64,000 bases of DNA from NCBI GenBank assembly GCA_045648985.1, contig JAZROZ010000025.1:6654-70653 (forward strand), given 5' to 3'. Positions 17,008 through 25,315 of the stretch are shown here, piece by piece. Each line of letters begins with the position of its first letter. The stretch's first letter is position 1. The notes under the pieces are model-generated. The model did no database searches and was not told the DNA's origin. It was given only the letters and a program-made list of their open reading frames with translations. Source of the stretch: SIG437 sp045648985. GTDB taxonomy: Bacteria > Bacillota > Clostridia > UBA1381 > UBA9506. The position numbers and the translations under genes were made by a program.

Positions 17008-17070
17008 AATTTCCTCCTCTCTTCCGTAGACGTTCTTATTTAAATCAAATAAACAGAGGACCGCCCGTTT
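17008..17070 (-). promoter_or_regulatory. Possible autogenous L19 leader upstream of rplS
   Basis: In the rplS 5' untranslated region, CCTCT (17055-17059) can pair with AGAGG (17016-17020), which is part of the rplS ribosome site. A hairpin of TTTATTT with AAATAA lies between them. Autoregulatory L19 leaders are known in Firmicutes. The assignment here rests only on position and pairing, not on a consensus match. Confidence 0.35.
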
Positions 17071-17110
17071 TCACAATGCAATTAATACAAAATCTTAATC
17101 ACGAAAAAAC

Positions 17111-17139
17111 ATTATACCATAAAAAAATATAAAAAACAA
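17111..17139 (-). promoter_or_regulatory. SigA-type promoter of rplS
   Basis: TTGTTT (17134-17139) and a perfect TATAAT (17111-17116), spacer 17 bp, read on the minus strand about 108 bp upstream of the rplS start. Confidence 0.7.
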
Positions 17140-17145
17140 GTGTTT

Positions 17146-17670
17146 TTATAAATTTTTTATTTTTTTCTTTTTTTTATAAAGTAATGGAACAGTAATACAT
17201 AATAAAATACCGACTAAAGCTCCCAAAGAATCTAAAATAACATCACTTATTTCTGCTGATCTCCCCGGAATAAAGTATTGATGTATTTCATCAGAAATCG
17301 CATAAATTGTGCTGAATATCCAAGAAAACACAGCCGTAAAACATAGTTTCTGCGGAAAGTATAAATAAAACAAACTAAATGAAATAGTGCCAAACAACAA
17401 ATACAATATAAAATGCGCCGTTTTTCTAACCATTACACTAAGTATGTTATGTCCGAATGTAGAAAATATCCAGTTTAATATAAAATTGGGAATAAATTTA
17501 GCAAGCTTAAATAATAAACCATCACTCGTATCTTGAGATTCGCCACCCTGTTGATGAGAAAAACAAAAAATTACACACATTAAAGTAATGAGTACTAACC
17601 ATAAAAAAATCTTAAGTATAGTTGTCTTTTTGATTTCAACCACATCCATTTGAATTATATATTTATTCAA
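17146..17670 (-). CDS. VanZ family membrane protein
   Basis: A 174-aa integral membrane protein with about four hydrophobic segments and the VanZ signatures: an FSHQQGGES loop after the first segment, RKTAHFILYLLFG, and SDEIHQYFIPGRSAEISDVILDSLG. VanZ proteins are linked to teicoplanin resistance in one context, but most are of unknown function in the cell envelope. It overlaps the PHP phosphatase gene by 8 bp and closes the polysaccharide-control operon. It ends in a poly-lysine tail. Confidence 0.88.
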   Translation of the reverse strand: MNKYIIQMDVVEIKKTTILKIFLWLVLITLMCVIFCFSHQQGGESQDTSDGLLFKLAKFIPNFILNWIFSTFGHNILSVMVRKTAHFILYLLFGTISFSLFYLYFPQKLCFTAVFSWIFSTIYAISDEIHQYFIPGRSAEISDVILDSLGALVGILLCITVPLLYKKKKKIKNL

Positions 17671-18394
17671 AAAATTTTTTATTGTCTAATATAGACATAG
17701 ACGTTTTATGTATTCTCTCAAGAAAGTCTTTGCCATAACTTCTTTCTATATGTTTGCACGCCTTTAAAAATTGTATGCTTCTAAATCTTGTATCATGACA
17801 ATCCGAACCTAAAACAACATTTAAATCATTATTTAAATCGATATGTTCTTTTAGTGTGCGTCGTGAAAATAAATTGCAAAAAGATCTAGCATTAAACTGA
17901 AGTATTATATCTAAATCAAAAAGTTTTTCGTATGTTTTATAATCTACATTTACGTTCAAATATCTTTCAACATGGGCTATTATCGGAACCAAACCATGGT
18001 TTTTTAAAATATCATTTAACTCTGCAAAAACCCTGTCATCCCAATAAGAATACGGCAATTCAAGTAAAATATAGTCTGTATCTTGGATGCATAGAGCACG
18101 CAGATTGTCAAATAGGGAAATTCCATCCTTGTATGCAACTTCAGCACCTGTATAAATAGAAGGAATGACTGCATTCTCTTTTTTTACCCTGTCTTGCATA
18201 ATCTCAAGCATAGCTTCTCTTCTATTGATGAATAAACTAATATCCTTATTATCACCATAAAAATGTGGTGTCACGACAATATCAGTGACACCTTGTCTAT
18301 ATGCTTCTTTCAAAAGAGATATAGAAGTTTTTGCATTTTTAGCACCATCATCTATATATGGAATAATATGCGAATGAAAATCAACACATTTCAT
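17663..18394 (-). CDS. PHP-type tyrosine-protein phosphatase (CpsB/YwqE-like)
   Basis: A 243-aa metal-dependent phosphatase of the PHP superfamily that dephosphorylates bacterial tyrosine kinases. The metal ligands are in DFHSHIIPYIDDGAKN, TPHFYGD, IIAHVERY and LGSDCHDTRFR. The GAEVAYKDGI segment is typical of CpsB. It lies directly after the BY-kinase gene, its expected substrate, in the order adaptor-kinase-phosphatase. Confidence 0.92.
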   Translation of the reverse strand: MKCVDFHSHIIPYIDDGAKNAKTSISLLKEAYRQGVTDIVVTPHFYGDNKDISLFINRREAMLEIMQDRVKKENAVIPSIYTGAEVAYKDGISLFDNLRALCIQDTDYILLELPYSYWDDRVFAELNDILKNHGLVPIIAHVERYLNVNVDYKTYEKLFDLDIILQFNARSFCNLFSRRTLKEHIDLNNDLNVVLGSDCHDTRFRSIQFLKACKHIERSYGKDFLERIHKTSMSILDNKKFFE

Positions 18395-18431
18395 ATAATA
18401 ACTTCCTTATAAAGATTATTTTCGTGGATTG

Positions 18432-19244
18432 TTATTGCTTTTTCGATAAGCTTTCGTGGTTACCATATGTGTATTCATATCCATAGTATTTATAATATTT
18501 ATAGTACTTTCTGGAATATGCTTTTTTATACATATGTCGCTTTGCATTTTCAGAGCTATTAAGCAAAATTCCTAAAATATTTGCATTAACAAATTCTAAA
18601 TTTGATATCGCTTTTTCGAGATTTTCACGCGTTGTAAACATATATTTTGCAACTAAAATGACACCTGTAGCACATTTAGCTAATGCGGATGCATCTGTTA
18701 CAATCATTACAGGAGGAGTATCAATGAAAATATAATCATAAGACCCAGAGAGCTGTTCAAGTAATTCCTCCATCTTTTTAGAAGACAATAACTCAACAGG
18801 ATTTGGGGGAACATGCCCACTTGTTACATAGTCAAATCCGGACGGATGTTTTTTTATAACTGTACTAATATCATCAAATCCTGCTAAAACATTTGTCAAA
18901 CCTACACTGTTCTCCGAATTAAGATATGTGTGTATTTTAGGTTTTCTTAAATCTGCATCAATAACTAAAACCTTTGCTTCTGTCTGCGCAAAAGAAAGTG
19001 CAAGGTTAAGACAAATGGTTGTCTTTCCTTCATTTGGAATAGCGCTTGTTATAACAACAGTTTTACCTCCATCTGATTTATCAGCAAGAGAAAAAATAAT
19101 GTTAGTACGTGTTGCCTTATAAGCTTCTTCATAATCAAATGGAACATTTGATGCAGAAAGCAACGGCGTTGTTTGTCTTAATGGCAAAAAAGACTTATTA
19201 CCTTTTTTATCGAAATTTTTCGAACCTTTTCGTGAAAATCTCAT
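18432..19244 (-). CDS. Tyrosine-protein kinase of the CpsD/CapB (BY-kinase) family
   Basis: The 270-aa cytoplasmic kinase has Walker A PNEGKTTICLN, Walker A' VLVIDADLRKPKI and Walker B YIFIDTPPV, the three motifs of BY-kinases. Its C-terminal tail is a dense tyrosine cluster (about ten tyrosines between residues 243 and 262), the expected autophosphorylation site. It needs the membrane adaptor encoded just upstream for activity. Such pairs normally control capsule or exopolysaccharide polymer length, but no glycosyltransferase or polymerase gene is next to it. Confidence 0.94.
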   Translation of the reverse strand: MRFSRKGSKNFDKKGNKSFLPLRQTTPLLSASNVPFDYEEAYKATRTNIIFSLADKSDGGKTVVITSAIPNEGKTTICLNLALSFAQTEAKVLVIDADLRKPKIHTYLNSENSVGLTNVLAGFDDISTVIKKHPSGFDYVTSGHVPPNPVELLSSKKMEELLEQLSGSYDYIFIDTPPVMIVTDASALAKCATGVILVAKYMFTTRENLEKAISNLEFVNANILGILLNSSENAKRHMYKKAYSRKYYKYYKYYGYEYTYGNHESLSKKQ

Positions 19245-19264
19245 AATACATTCATTCCTCCGTT

Positions 19265-19948
19265 TTATTGGTTGTTTTTAACTTCCACACCCGGAATTTC
19301 GCCCAAAATTGGCAGATTAAAGTTTTTACAGTCAAACTCAGTCATAATTCTCGTATCATATACATCAAAGTAGTAAACAAAAACAGCGCTTACTAACACA
19401 CCAAGGAAGAAAGCTAAAAGCACATTCCTGTTCACGTTGGGAGAAGAAGGTCTGCTGCTGTAGGATGCATTATCAACGATTTGCACGCTACCACCTTGGA
19501 TTATCCTGTTCATTTCATCTCCTGCATTATCCAAAATCGTCTGTACTATTTTCTGTGAGTCTTCAGGGTCAGGCGAAAAAACATAGATTTCAAGTAGCTC
19601 TGTATCGTTCAACGGCTCCATACCAACCATACTTTTTAAGTTTTTCCCAGAATAATTAAGCTCACTTTTCTGAGCGATATTACTCATAAAATTGTCGCTT
19701 TTAAGCACTTCTGCATAAGTGTTTATAAGCTCTTTTGACGTTATAATTTCCTGGTATATAACGTCATCACTTGTTTTCTGGCTTGCACTGTTAACATACA
19801 GTGAACCTCTTGAGTAGTACAACTCTGTCACACAATAAGTTGTATATAAAAACGAACATACTGCAAAAAGCAAGGCTGTTATAAGTATGGTAATCCAATG
19901 TTTTAAAATATTAAAAAAAACATCAAGAACTTTAGCATTAGGATTCAA
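19265..19948 (-). CDS. Wzz/CapA-type polysaccharide chain-length determinant, kinase adaptor
   Basis: A protein of about 227 aa with an N-terminal membrane segment (HWITILITALLFAVCSFLYTT), an extracellular domain and a second segment (VLLAFFLGVLVSAVFVYYF) preceded by the proline-rich SSRPSSPNVNRN. This is the topology of Wzz-type adaptors that activate BY-kinases. The start is probably TTG 19948, with GGAGG 9 nt upstream; GTG 19954 is only 3 nt from that site. It is the first gene of the module. Confidence 0.88.
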   Translation of the reverse strand: MNPNAKVLDVFFNILKHWITILITALLFAVCSFLYTTYCVTELYYSRGSLYVNSASQKTSDDVIYQEIITSKELINTYAEVLKSDNFMSNIAQKSELNYSGKNLKSMVGMEPLNDTELLEIYVFSPDPEDSQKIVQTILDNAGDEMNRIIQGGSVQIVDNASYSSRPSSPNVNRNVLLAFFLGVLVSAVFVYYFDVYDTRIMTEFDCKNFNLPILGEIPGVEVKNNQ

Positions 19949-19984
19949 GGCCACATACCTCCAATTTAAATAAATTCACATTAT

Positions 19985-20012
19985 ATTATATCATATAATC
20001 TCTAAAAATCAA
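19985..20012 (-). promoter_or_regulatory. SigA-type promoter of the polysaccharide-control operon
   Basis: TTGATT (20007-20012) and TATAAT (19985-19990) with a 16-bp spacer on the minus strand, about 37 bp before the adaptor start. The rest of the 291-bp divergent region to potA is AT-rich with long A tracts and shows no other clear feature. Confidence 0.6.
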
Positions 20013-20156
20013 GAAATATAGAAAAAAGAAATAAAAAATTTAATAATATATTCCATTTTTAACCAAATTATGTGATAAATCTGCTTTTTTTTAAATAGGT
20101 TCATTAAAAAAACAAAAAAAATTGAAAAAAACTCATTCATTTTTAATTATTTGTGG

Positions 20157-20162
20157 TATAAT
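20157..20162 (+). promoter_or_regulatory. -10 element of the probable potABCD promoter
   Basis: A perfect TATAAT preceded by TGTGG lies 78 bp before potA. No good -35 is seen at the right distance. The leader after it may carry regulation but shows no obvious hairpin. Confidence 0.4.
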
Positions 20163-20239
20163 TATCTTTGAATGTAAAGATGCTGCATTCAATCTGTTTT
20201 TATATGTATAAATCATATGAAAGATTTGGAGGGTGATAA

Positions 20240-21286
20240 ATGTCCAAAGATATTATTGAATTGATTAACATCTCTCATAATTTTGGAGAAGAGGATATTT
20301 TAAGAAATGTCAGTGTTAATTTCGGACATCACGAGTTTATAACCATTTTGGGGCCGTCAGGATGTGGCAAAACGACAATGCTCAGACTTATTGGCGGTTT
20401 TCTGCGTGCGTCTGAAGGAAAGATTATGTTTGACGGTGAAGACATAACAAATCTTCCGCCTTATAAACGTAAAGTTAACACAGTATTTCAAAAATATGCT
20501 CTTTTTCCGCATATGAACGTGTTTGACAATATAGCTTTTGGTCTTACAATTAAAAAACTACCACAAGATGAAATAAAGAAAAAGGTTTCCGAAGTTTTAA
20601 GACTTGTAAATTTATCAGGCTATGAAAACAGAGATATATCTTTGCTTTCAGGCGGTCAACAACAAAGAATTGCAATAGCAAGAGCTTTAGTTAATGAACC
20701 TGATGTTTTATTGTTGGACGAGCCACTCGGTGCACTTGACCTAAAGCTCAGAAAAGAGATGCAGCTTGAACTCAAGAAAATCCAAAAAGCTCTAGGTATT
20801 ACTTTCATATACGTAACTCACGATCAGGAAGAAGCTTTGGCAATGTCTGATGAGATTATAATTTTGAATGAGGGTAAAATACAACAAAAAGGCTCCCCTG
20901 TTGACATTTATAACGAGCCAAAGAATGCTTTCGTTGCAAAATTTATTGGTGAGAGCAACATTATAGATGGTATAATGAAAAAGGATATGCTCGTAAGCTT
21001 TGCAGACGGTGACTATGAATGTGTTGATGCCGGTTTTGCTGAAAATGAACCTGTCGATGTTGTTATTAGACCTGAAGATATAAAACTTTCAACTAAACCC
21101 GGAAGGCTTATGGGAACAGTTAGCTCTGTTGTTTTCAGAGGAGTACATTACGAAATGGTTGTAAATACACCACATTTTGACTTTACTGTTCAATCAACCT
21201 TAATGGAGCCTGTAGGAACCGAGGTGTCACTTACTATTCTTCCAAACGATATTCACATTATGAAGAAGGTGATGGAAGATGAATAG
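20240..21286 (+). CDS. potA: Spermidine/putrescine ABC transporter ATP-binding protein
   Basis: A 348-aa ATPase that powers polyamine import. Walker A GPSGCGKTTMLR, signature LLSGGQQQRIAIARAL, Walker B VLLLDEPLGALD and the H-loop VTHDQEEALAM are intact. The C-terminal TOBE-like domain (about 240-348) gives the PotA length. It overlaps potB by 8 bp, and the order potA-potB-potC-potD is the standard one. The start ATG follows GGAGGGTGATAA. Confidence 0.96.
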   Translation: MSKDIIELINISHNFGEEDILRNVSVNFGHHEFITILGPSGCGKTTMLRLIGGFLRASEGKIMFDGEDITNLPPYKRKVNTVFQKYALFPHMNVFDNIAFGLTIKKLPQDEIKKKVSEVLRLVNLSGYENRDISLLSGGQQQRIAIARALVNEPDVLLLDEPLGALDLKLRKEMQLELKKIQKALGITFIYVTHDQEEALAMSDEIIILNEGKIQQKGSPVDIYNEPKNAFVAKFIGESNIIDGIMKKDMLVSFADGDYECVDAGFAENEPVDVVIRPEDIKLSTKPGRLMGTVSSVVFRGVHYEMVVNTPHFDFTVQSTLMEPVGTEVSLTILPNDIHIMKKVMEDE

Positions 21287-22118
21287 AAAATGGTATGCAG
21301 CTCCCTACACAGTTTGGTCTTTAATTTTCATAATAGTTCCCCTACTGCTTGTTGTGTATTATGGTGTCACTGTTGAAAATTCTGATGGAACAGTTGCTTT
21401 TTCAATCAGCAATTTTCAGAAGTTTTTTACGCCTGTTTATCTTGGGGTTTTCTGGCGCTCTATTCTTTATGCGGCAATAAGTACTGTAATTTGTCTTTTA
21501 ATAGGCTACCCTGCCGCTATGATACTTTCAAACAAGGATTTCAAACGTAAAAGCATAATGATGTTTTTAATTGTTATTCCAATGTGGATGAATCTTTTAT
21601 TAAGGACGTATGCCTGGCTTTCAGTTCTTGAAAACGAGGGCCTGATTAACCAGTTTCTACGTTTTATCGGAATACTAAAAGAGGAAGAATACATACAGTT
21701 TTTATATGGCAAAGGGGCTGTAATTTTTGGTATGGTATATAACTTTTTGCCATTTATGATTTTGCCGATTTATTCAGTTATGTCAAAGATGGACTACTCT
21801 ATCATTGATGCTGCTGAAGATTTAGGTGCAGACTGGTTACATGTGTTTTTAAGGATAAAACTACCTTTGTCTATCCCTGGAATAATGTCTGGAATTACAA
21901 TGGTGTTCATCCCTGCAGTTACAACATTTGCTATTTCAAGTATATTGAGCGGTAATAATGTAAATCTGCTTGGTAACGTAATTGAAAAGCAGTTCGGAAT
22001 TGGTGGTGACTGGAACTTTGGTTCTACGATGTCACTTATCCTTATGATTCTTATTCTTTTAAGTCTTGGATTTACTTCAAGATACGAAAAAGAAAACGAC
22101 GGGGGTGGTCTTATATGA
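21279..22118 (+). CDS. potB: Spermidine/putrescine ABC transporter permease PotB
   Basis: A 279-aa inner-membrane permease with about six transmembrane helices. The EAA loop, contacting the ATPase, is at IIDAAEDLGADWLHVFLRIKLP. It overlaps both potA and potC at its ends, so the subunits are translationally coupled. Confidence 0.95.
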   Translation: MNRKWYAAPYTVWSLIFIIVPLLLVVYYGVTVENSDGTVAFSISNFQKFFTPVYLGVFWRSILYAAISTVICLLIGYPAAMILSNKDFKRKSIMMFLIVIPMWMNLLLRTYAWLSVLENEGLINQFLRFIGILKEEEYIQFLYGKGAVIFGMVYNFLPFMILPIYSVMSKMDYSIIDAAEDLGADWLHVFLRIKLPLSIPGIMSGITMVFIPAVTTFAISSILSGNNVNLLGNVIEKQFGIGGDWNFGSTMSLILMILILLSLGFTSRYEKENDGGGLI

Positions 22119-22885
22119 AAGATAAACTCTCGAAAATGTATATGTACCTTGTCTTATTGTTTTTATATGCACCAATTATCATTTTGATGATTTATTCATT
22201 TAATGATTCAAAATTCAGAACATGGAGCGGATTTTCTTTCAGGTGGTACATTGAGCTTTTTAACGACGACAAAATACTTGATGCACTATACACTACTCTG
22301 TTTGTCGCAATAATTTCAGCAGTACTTTCAACAATAATAGGAACTATTTCTGCTATAGGAATTGACAATTTAAAGAAATGGAAGAAAACAGCACTTTTAA
22401 ACATAAACTATCTTCCGGTTTTAAATCCTGATATCGTTACAGGTATTTCACTTATGCTGCTCTTTTTCTTTTTGAAGATACCAATGGGAAAAATGACACT
22501 CATTCTTTCTCATATGACATTCTGTATTCCTTATGTAATTTTGTCGGTATTGCCAAAATTGAGGCAGTTAAACGAAAACACATTTGAAGCCGCACTTGAT
22601 TTGGGTGCAACTCCGGCTTATGCTACTTTTAAGGTTATTATCCCTGAGATAATGCCGGGTATTATCACAGGCTTTTTAATGGCGCTAACCCTTTCAATTG
22701 ATGATTTCATTATAAGCTTTTTTACAACAGGTCCTGGTGTAGAAAACCTATCTATACTTATTTATAATGCAGCGAAAAAAGGTGTTAGTCCTTCTATTAA
22801 TGCTTTATCAACCCTTATGTTTGCAGTAATTTTAATTCTACTGCTTATTATAAACAAAAGAACAACAAATAAAAAAGGAGATTAG
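22115..22885 (+). CDS. potC: Spermidine/putrescine ABC transporter permease PotC
   Basis: A 256-aa second permease with about six helices and an EAA loop at FEAALDLGATPAYATFKVIIPEI. The LSIDDFIISFFTTGPG segment is typical of PotC. Its ATGA start overlaps the potB stop. Confidence 0.95.
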   Translation: MKDKLSKMYMYLVLLFLYAPIIILMIYSFNDSKFRTWSGFSFRWYIELFNDDKILDALYTTLFVAIISAVLSTIIGTISAIGIDNLKKWKKTALLNINYLPVLNPDIVTGISLMLLFFFLKIPMGKMTLILSHMTFCIPYVILSVLPKLRQLNENTFEAALDLGATPAYATFKVIIPEIMPGIITGFLMALTLSIDDFIISFFTTGPGVENLSILIYNAAKKGVSPSINALSTLMFAVILILLLIINKRTTNKKGD

Positions 22886-22890
22886 TTGAA

Positions 22891-23925
22891 TTGAAAAAGA
22901 ATTTTGTTTTATTAGTAGTTCTGCTTTTTGGTATAATGCTTTTATTTACAGGTTGCAGCGATCCATCAAAGGAAGTTAGGATTTATAATGCAGCTGAATA
23001 TATTGCAGACGGTGTTATTGACGAATTTGAAGCTGAAACAGGGTATAAAGTAATATATAGCGAATTTGACTCAAATGAATCAATGTATACTAAAATCAAA
23101 ACAACATCATATGACGTATTAATTCCGTCTGACTATATGGTATCAAGACTTATCAGAGAAGACTTATTACAAGAGCTTGACTATTCTAATATTCCAAACT
23201 ACTCTTTAGTCGATGATACCTTTAAAAATGATTATTACGATCCTGATAATAAGTACTCTGTACCATATATGTGGTGTACTGTGGGAATTTTATATGATTC
23301 AGAAAAGGTTTCAGATACTGTTGAAAGTATGGATATAATGTGGAATGAGAATTATAAAGGCAAAATCTTTATGCTTGACAGTGTCCGCGATTCCTTTGGT
23401 ATGACTTTAAAGTCCTTAGGATACACAATCAACTCCGAAAATGAGGACGAGCTAAAGGAAGCGAAGGAAAAGATGATTGCCCAGCGTCCGCTCGTTTTGG
23501 GATATGTTACAGACGAAGTAAAAGACAAGATTATATCAGGCGAAGGATATTTAGGTCTCGTATATTCTGGTGAAGCAGGCAAAGCAATAGAAGAAACAGA
23601 CAATTTAAAATATGTCATTCCTAAAGAAGGAACCATCTACTGTGTAGATGCTATGGTTGTTCCTGCCAATGCTAAAAACAAGACTGCTGCAGAAGCTTTC
23701 ATTAACTTTATGCACAAGCCTGAAATTGCAGCAAGAAATGCTCGTGAAATGTATTATGGTATCACAAATACAGAAGGAAAAAAACTACTTTCTGAAGAAA
23801 TTTCAACAGATAGTGGTCTGTATCCCGATAGCGAAGTTTTAAGAAATGCTGACAGATTAGTAAGCACAGAAACAATTAATCAACGTTATCTTGACATCTG
23901 GAATGAGATAATGGCAAGCAACTGA
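22891..23925 (+). CDS. potD: Spermidine/putrescine-binding lipoprotein PotD
   Basis: A 344-aa solute-binding lipoprotein. The signal peptide ends in a lipobox with LLFTGC, so Cys22 should be lipidated and anchored on the outer face of the membrane. The mature part has the PotD fold features IYNAAEYIADGVIDEFEAET and VPYMWCTVGILYDS. The start is TTG at 22891, 10 nt after AAGGAG. The dus gene begins one base after its stop. Confidence 0.95.
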   Translation: MKKNFVLLVVLLFGIMLLFTGCSDPSKEVRIYNAAEYIADGVIDEFEAETGYKVIYSEFDSNESMYTKIKTTSYDVLIPSDYMVSRLIREDLLQELDYSNIPNYSLVDDTFKNDYYDPDNKYSVPYMWCTVGILYDSEKVSDTVESMDIMWNENYKGKIFMLDSVRDSFGMTLKSLGYTINSENEDELKEAKEKMIAQRPLVLGYVTDEVKDKIISGEGYLGLVYSGEAGKAIEETDNLKYVIPKEGTIYCVDAMVVPANAKNKTAAEAFINFMHKPEIAARNAREMYYGITNTEGKKLLSEEISTDSGLYPDSEVLRNADRLVSTETINQRYLDIWNEIMASN

Positions 23926-23926
23926 T

Positions 23927-24676
23927 ATGGTAAATAAAATAATTCTTGCCCCAATGGCAGGCGTTACGGATTTACCATTTCGTACAATATGTAAATCATA
24001 TGGTGCAGATGTGGTTTTTTCTGAAATGATAAGCGCAAAAGCGATCCATTATGGCGATAAAAAAACAATAGAATTGCTTAAAACAACTGATTATGAAAAA
24101 CCATTAGTCGTTCAACTTTTCGGCTCAGAGCCTGAAATTATGGCTGAAGCTGCAGTTTTTTTGGAAAACAGAGGCACTAGTGCTATTGATATAAATATGG
24201 GTTGTCCTGCCACTAAGATAATAAAAAATGGTGAAGGCTCTGCTTTAATGAAAAATCCAAAGCTTGCAGAGGATATTATGAAAGCTGTTATCAAAGCCAC
24301 TTCTCTACCCGTAAGTGTTAAAATCCGTTCAGGGTGGGATTATGATAGCATTAACGCAATAGAAATTGCAAAAATAGCTGAAAATAGCGGCATAAGAGCA
24401 ATTACAGTTCATCCAAGAACGAAAGCTCAGGCATATACCGGAAAGGCTGACAGAAGCATTATTAAAGCGGTCAAAAAGGCTGTTAATATTCCTGTAATTG
24501 GAAATGGAGATATATACTGTGCCGATGATGCCATTTCTATGTTTAAAGAAACCGGATGCGATTCTGTAATGGTTGCACGTGGTGCACTTGGAAATCCGTT
24601 TATATTTAAACATATAAAAGATAGATTATCTAATAAGTATGAAACAGAAATTACAAATAAAGAAAAAAATCTGTAA
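23927..24676 (+). CDS. dus: tRNA-dihydrouridine synthase, N-terminal 249 residues (gene split by a -1 frameshift)
   Basis: Dus enzymes reduce uridines in tRNA with FMN and NADPH. This frame holds the TIM-barrel catalytic domain: APMAGVTDLPFRT, the active-site cysteine in NMGCPATKI, KIRSGWD, and VHPRTKAQAYTG. It resembles the DusB group. The frame stops at TAA 24674-24676, about 60 residues short of the usual length, while the rest of the protein continues in the -1 frame. The change point is an A7 run at 24663-24669, which forms the in-frame heptamer A-AAA-AAT at 24664-24670. It could be a real mutation, a one-base sequencing error or recoding. Confidence 0.9.
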   Translation: MVNKIILAPMAGVTDLPFRTICKSYGADVVFSEMISAKAIHYGDKKTIELLKTTDYEKPLVVQLFGSEPEIMAEAAVFLENRGTSAIDINMGCPATKIIKNGEGSALMKNPKLAEDIMKAVIKATSLPVSVKIRSGWDYDSINAIEIAKIAENSGIRAITVHPRTKAQAYTGKADRSIIKAVKKAVNIPVIGNGDIYCADDAISMFKETGCDSVMVARGALGNPFIFKHIKDRLSNKYETEITNKEKNL

Positions 24677-24858
24677 TGCTTAAACATCTTTCTTTATTGG
24701 TTGAAACAAAGGGCAACAAAATCGGAATTTTGGAGTTTAGAAAGCATTTGGCATGGTATATTAAAGGTGAGAGAAATTCAACGGGATTTAAACAAAGAGC
24801 ATTTACAGCTAAAACACAAGATGAATTTAAAACTATCATAGATGATATGTTTAAATAA
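24676..24858 (+). pseudogene. dus: C-terminal part of the frameshifted tRNA-dihydrouridine synthase
   Basis: This 60-residue frame carries the RNA-binding helical end of Dus: LKHLSLLVETKGNKIGI followed by LEFRKHLAWYIKG and R-x-AFTAKT. In other Dus proteins this runs on directly from the catalytic domain. Its ATG overlaps the stop of the first frame (TAATG), but there is no ribosome site of its own. It is not expected to work as a separate protein. Joined by a -1 shift, the two parts give about 310 residues, the normal Dus length. Confidence 0.85.
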
Positions 24859-24878
24859 TTTTATATGGGGGAATAAAA

Positions 24879-25301
24879 ATGTTTAAGGAATTTAAAGAAT
24901 TTGCATTTAAGGGAAACATTGTTGATATGGCAATCGGTGTTATTATCGGTTCTGCTTTCGGCAAAATCGTTTCATCATTAGTTAGTGACATCATAATGCC
25001 TATCTTTGGTTTTATCACAGCTGGCATGGACTTTAATAAGCTTAAGCTTGTAATGTCACCTGCGGAAATTGCAGCAGATGGTACAGTAAAAAAAGCCGAA
25101 GCCGCGATTTTATACGGTACGTTTATCGAAAATCTTATTGATTTCTTTCTGATTTCAATTTCAATTTTTGTTATGATTAAACTTTTAAGCAAACTGAAAC
25201 GTAAGCAAGAAGAGGCTCCTGTAGAAGAGCCTGTTAAGGCACCAACAGAAGTTGAGATACTTACTGAGATTCGCGACCTGTTAAACGAGAAGAAGAACTA
25301 A
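24879..25301 (+). CDS. mscL: Large-conductance mechanosensitive channel
   Basis: MscL opens under membrane tension and releases solutes during osmotic down-shock. The 140-aa protein has the N-terminal amphipathic helix (MFKEFKEFAFKGN), TM1 with the glycine-rich VDMAIGVIIGSAFGKIV, and TM2 (DFFLISISIFVMIKLL). A charged C-terminal helix ends in ILTEIRDLLNEK. Size and layout are standard. Confidence 0.96.
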   Translation: MFKEFKEFAFKGNIVDMAIGVIIGSAFGKIVSSLVSDIIMPIFGFITAGMDFNKLKLVMSPAEIAADGTVKKAEAAILYGTFIENLIDFFLISISIFVMIKLLSKLKRKQEEAPVEEPVKAPTEVEILTEIRDLLNEKKN

Positions 25302-25315
25302 TTAAGGAGAGCAGA

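Noticed and set aside
20013..20156. Possible replication origin or curved-DNA element from the A tracts before potA
   Set aside because: A tracts are common in this AT-rich genome, there are no DnaA boxes in series, and no origin genes are nearby.
24676..24858. Independent small gene after dus
   Set aside because: Its sequence is the C-terminal domain of Dus and it has no ribosome site of its own.
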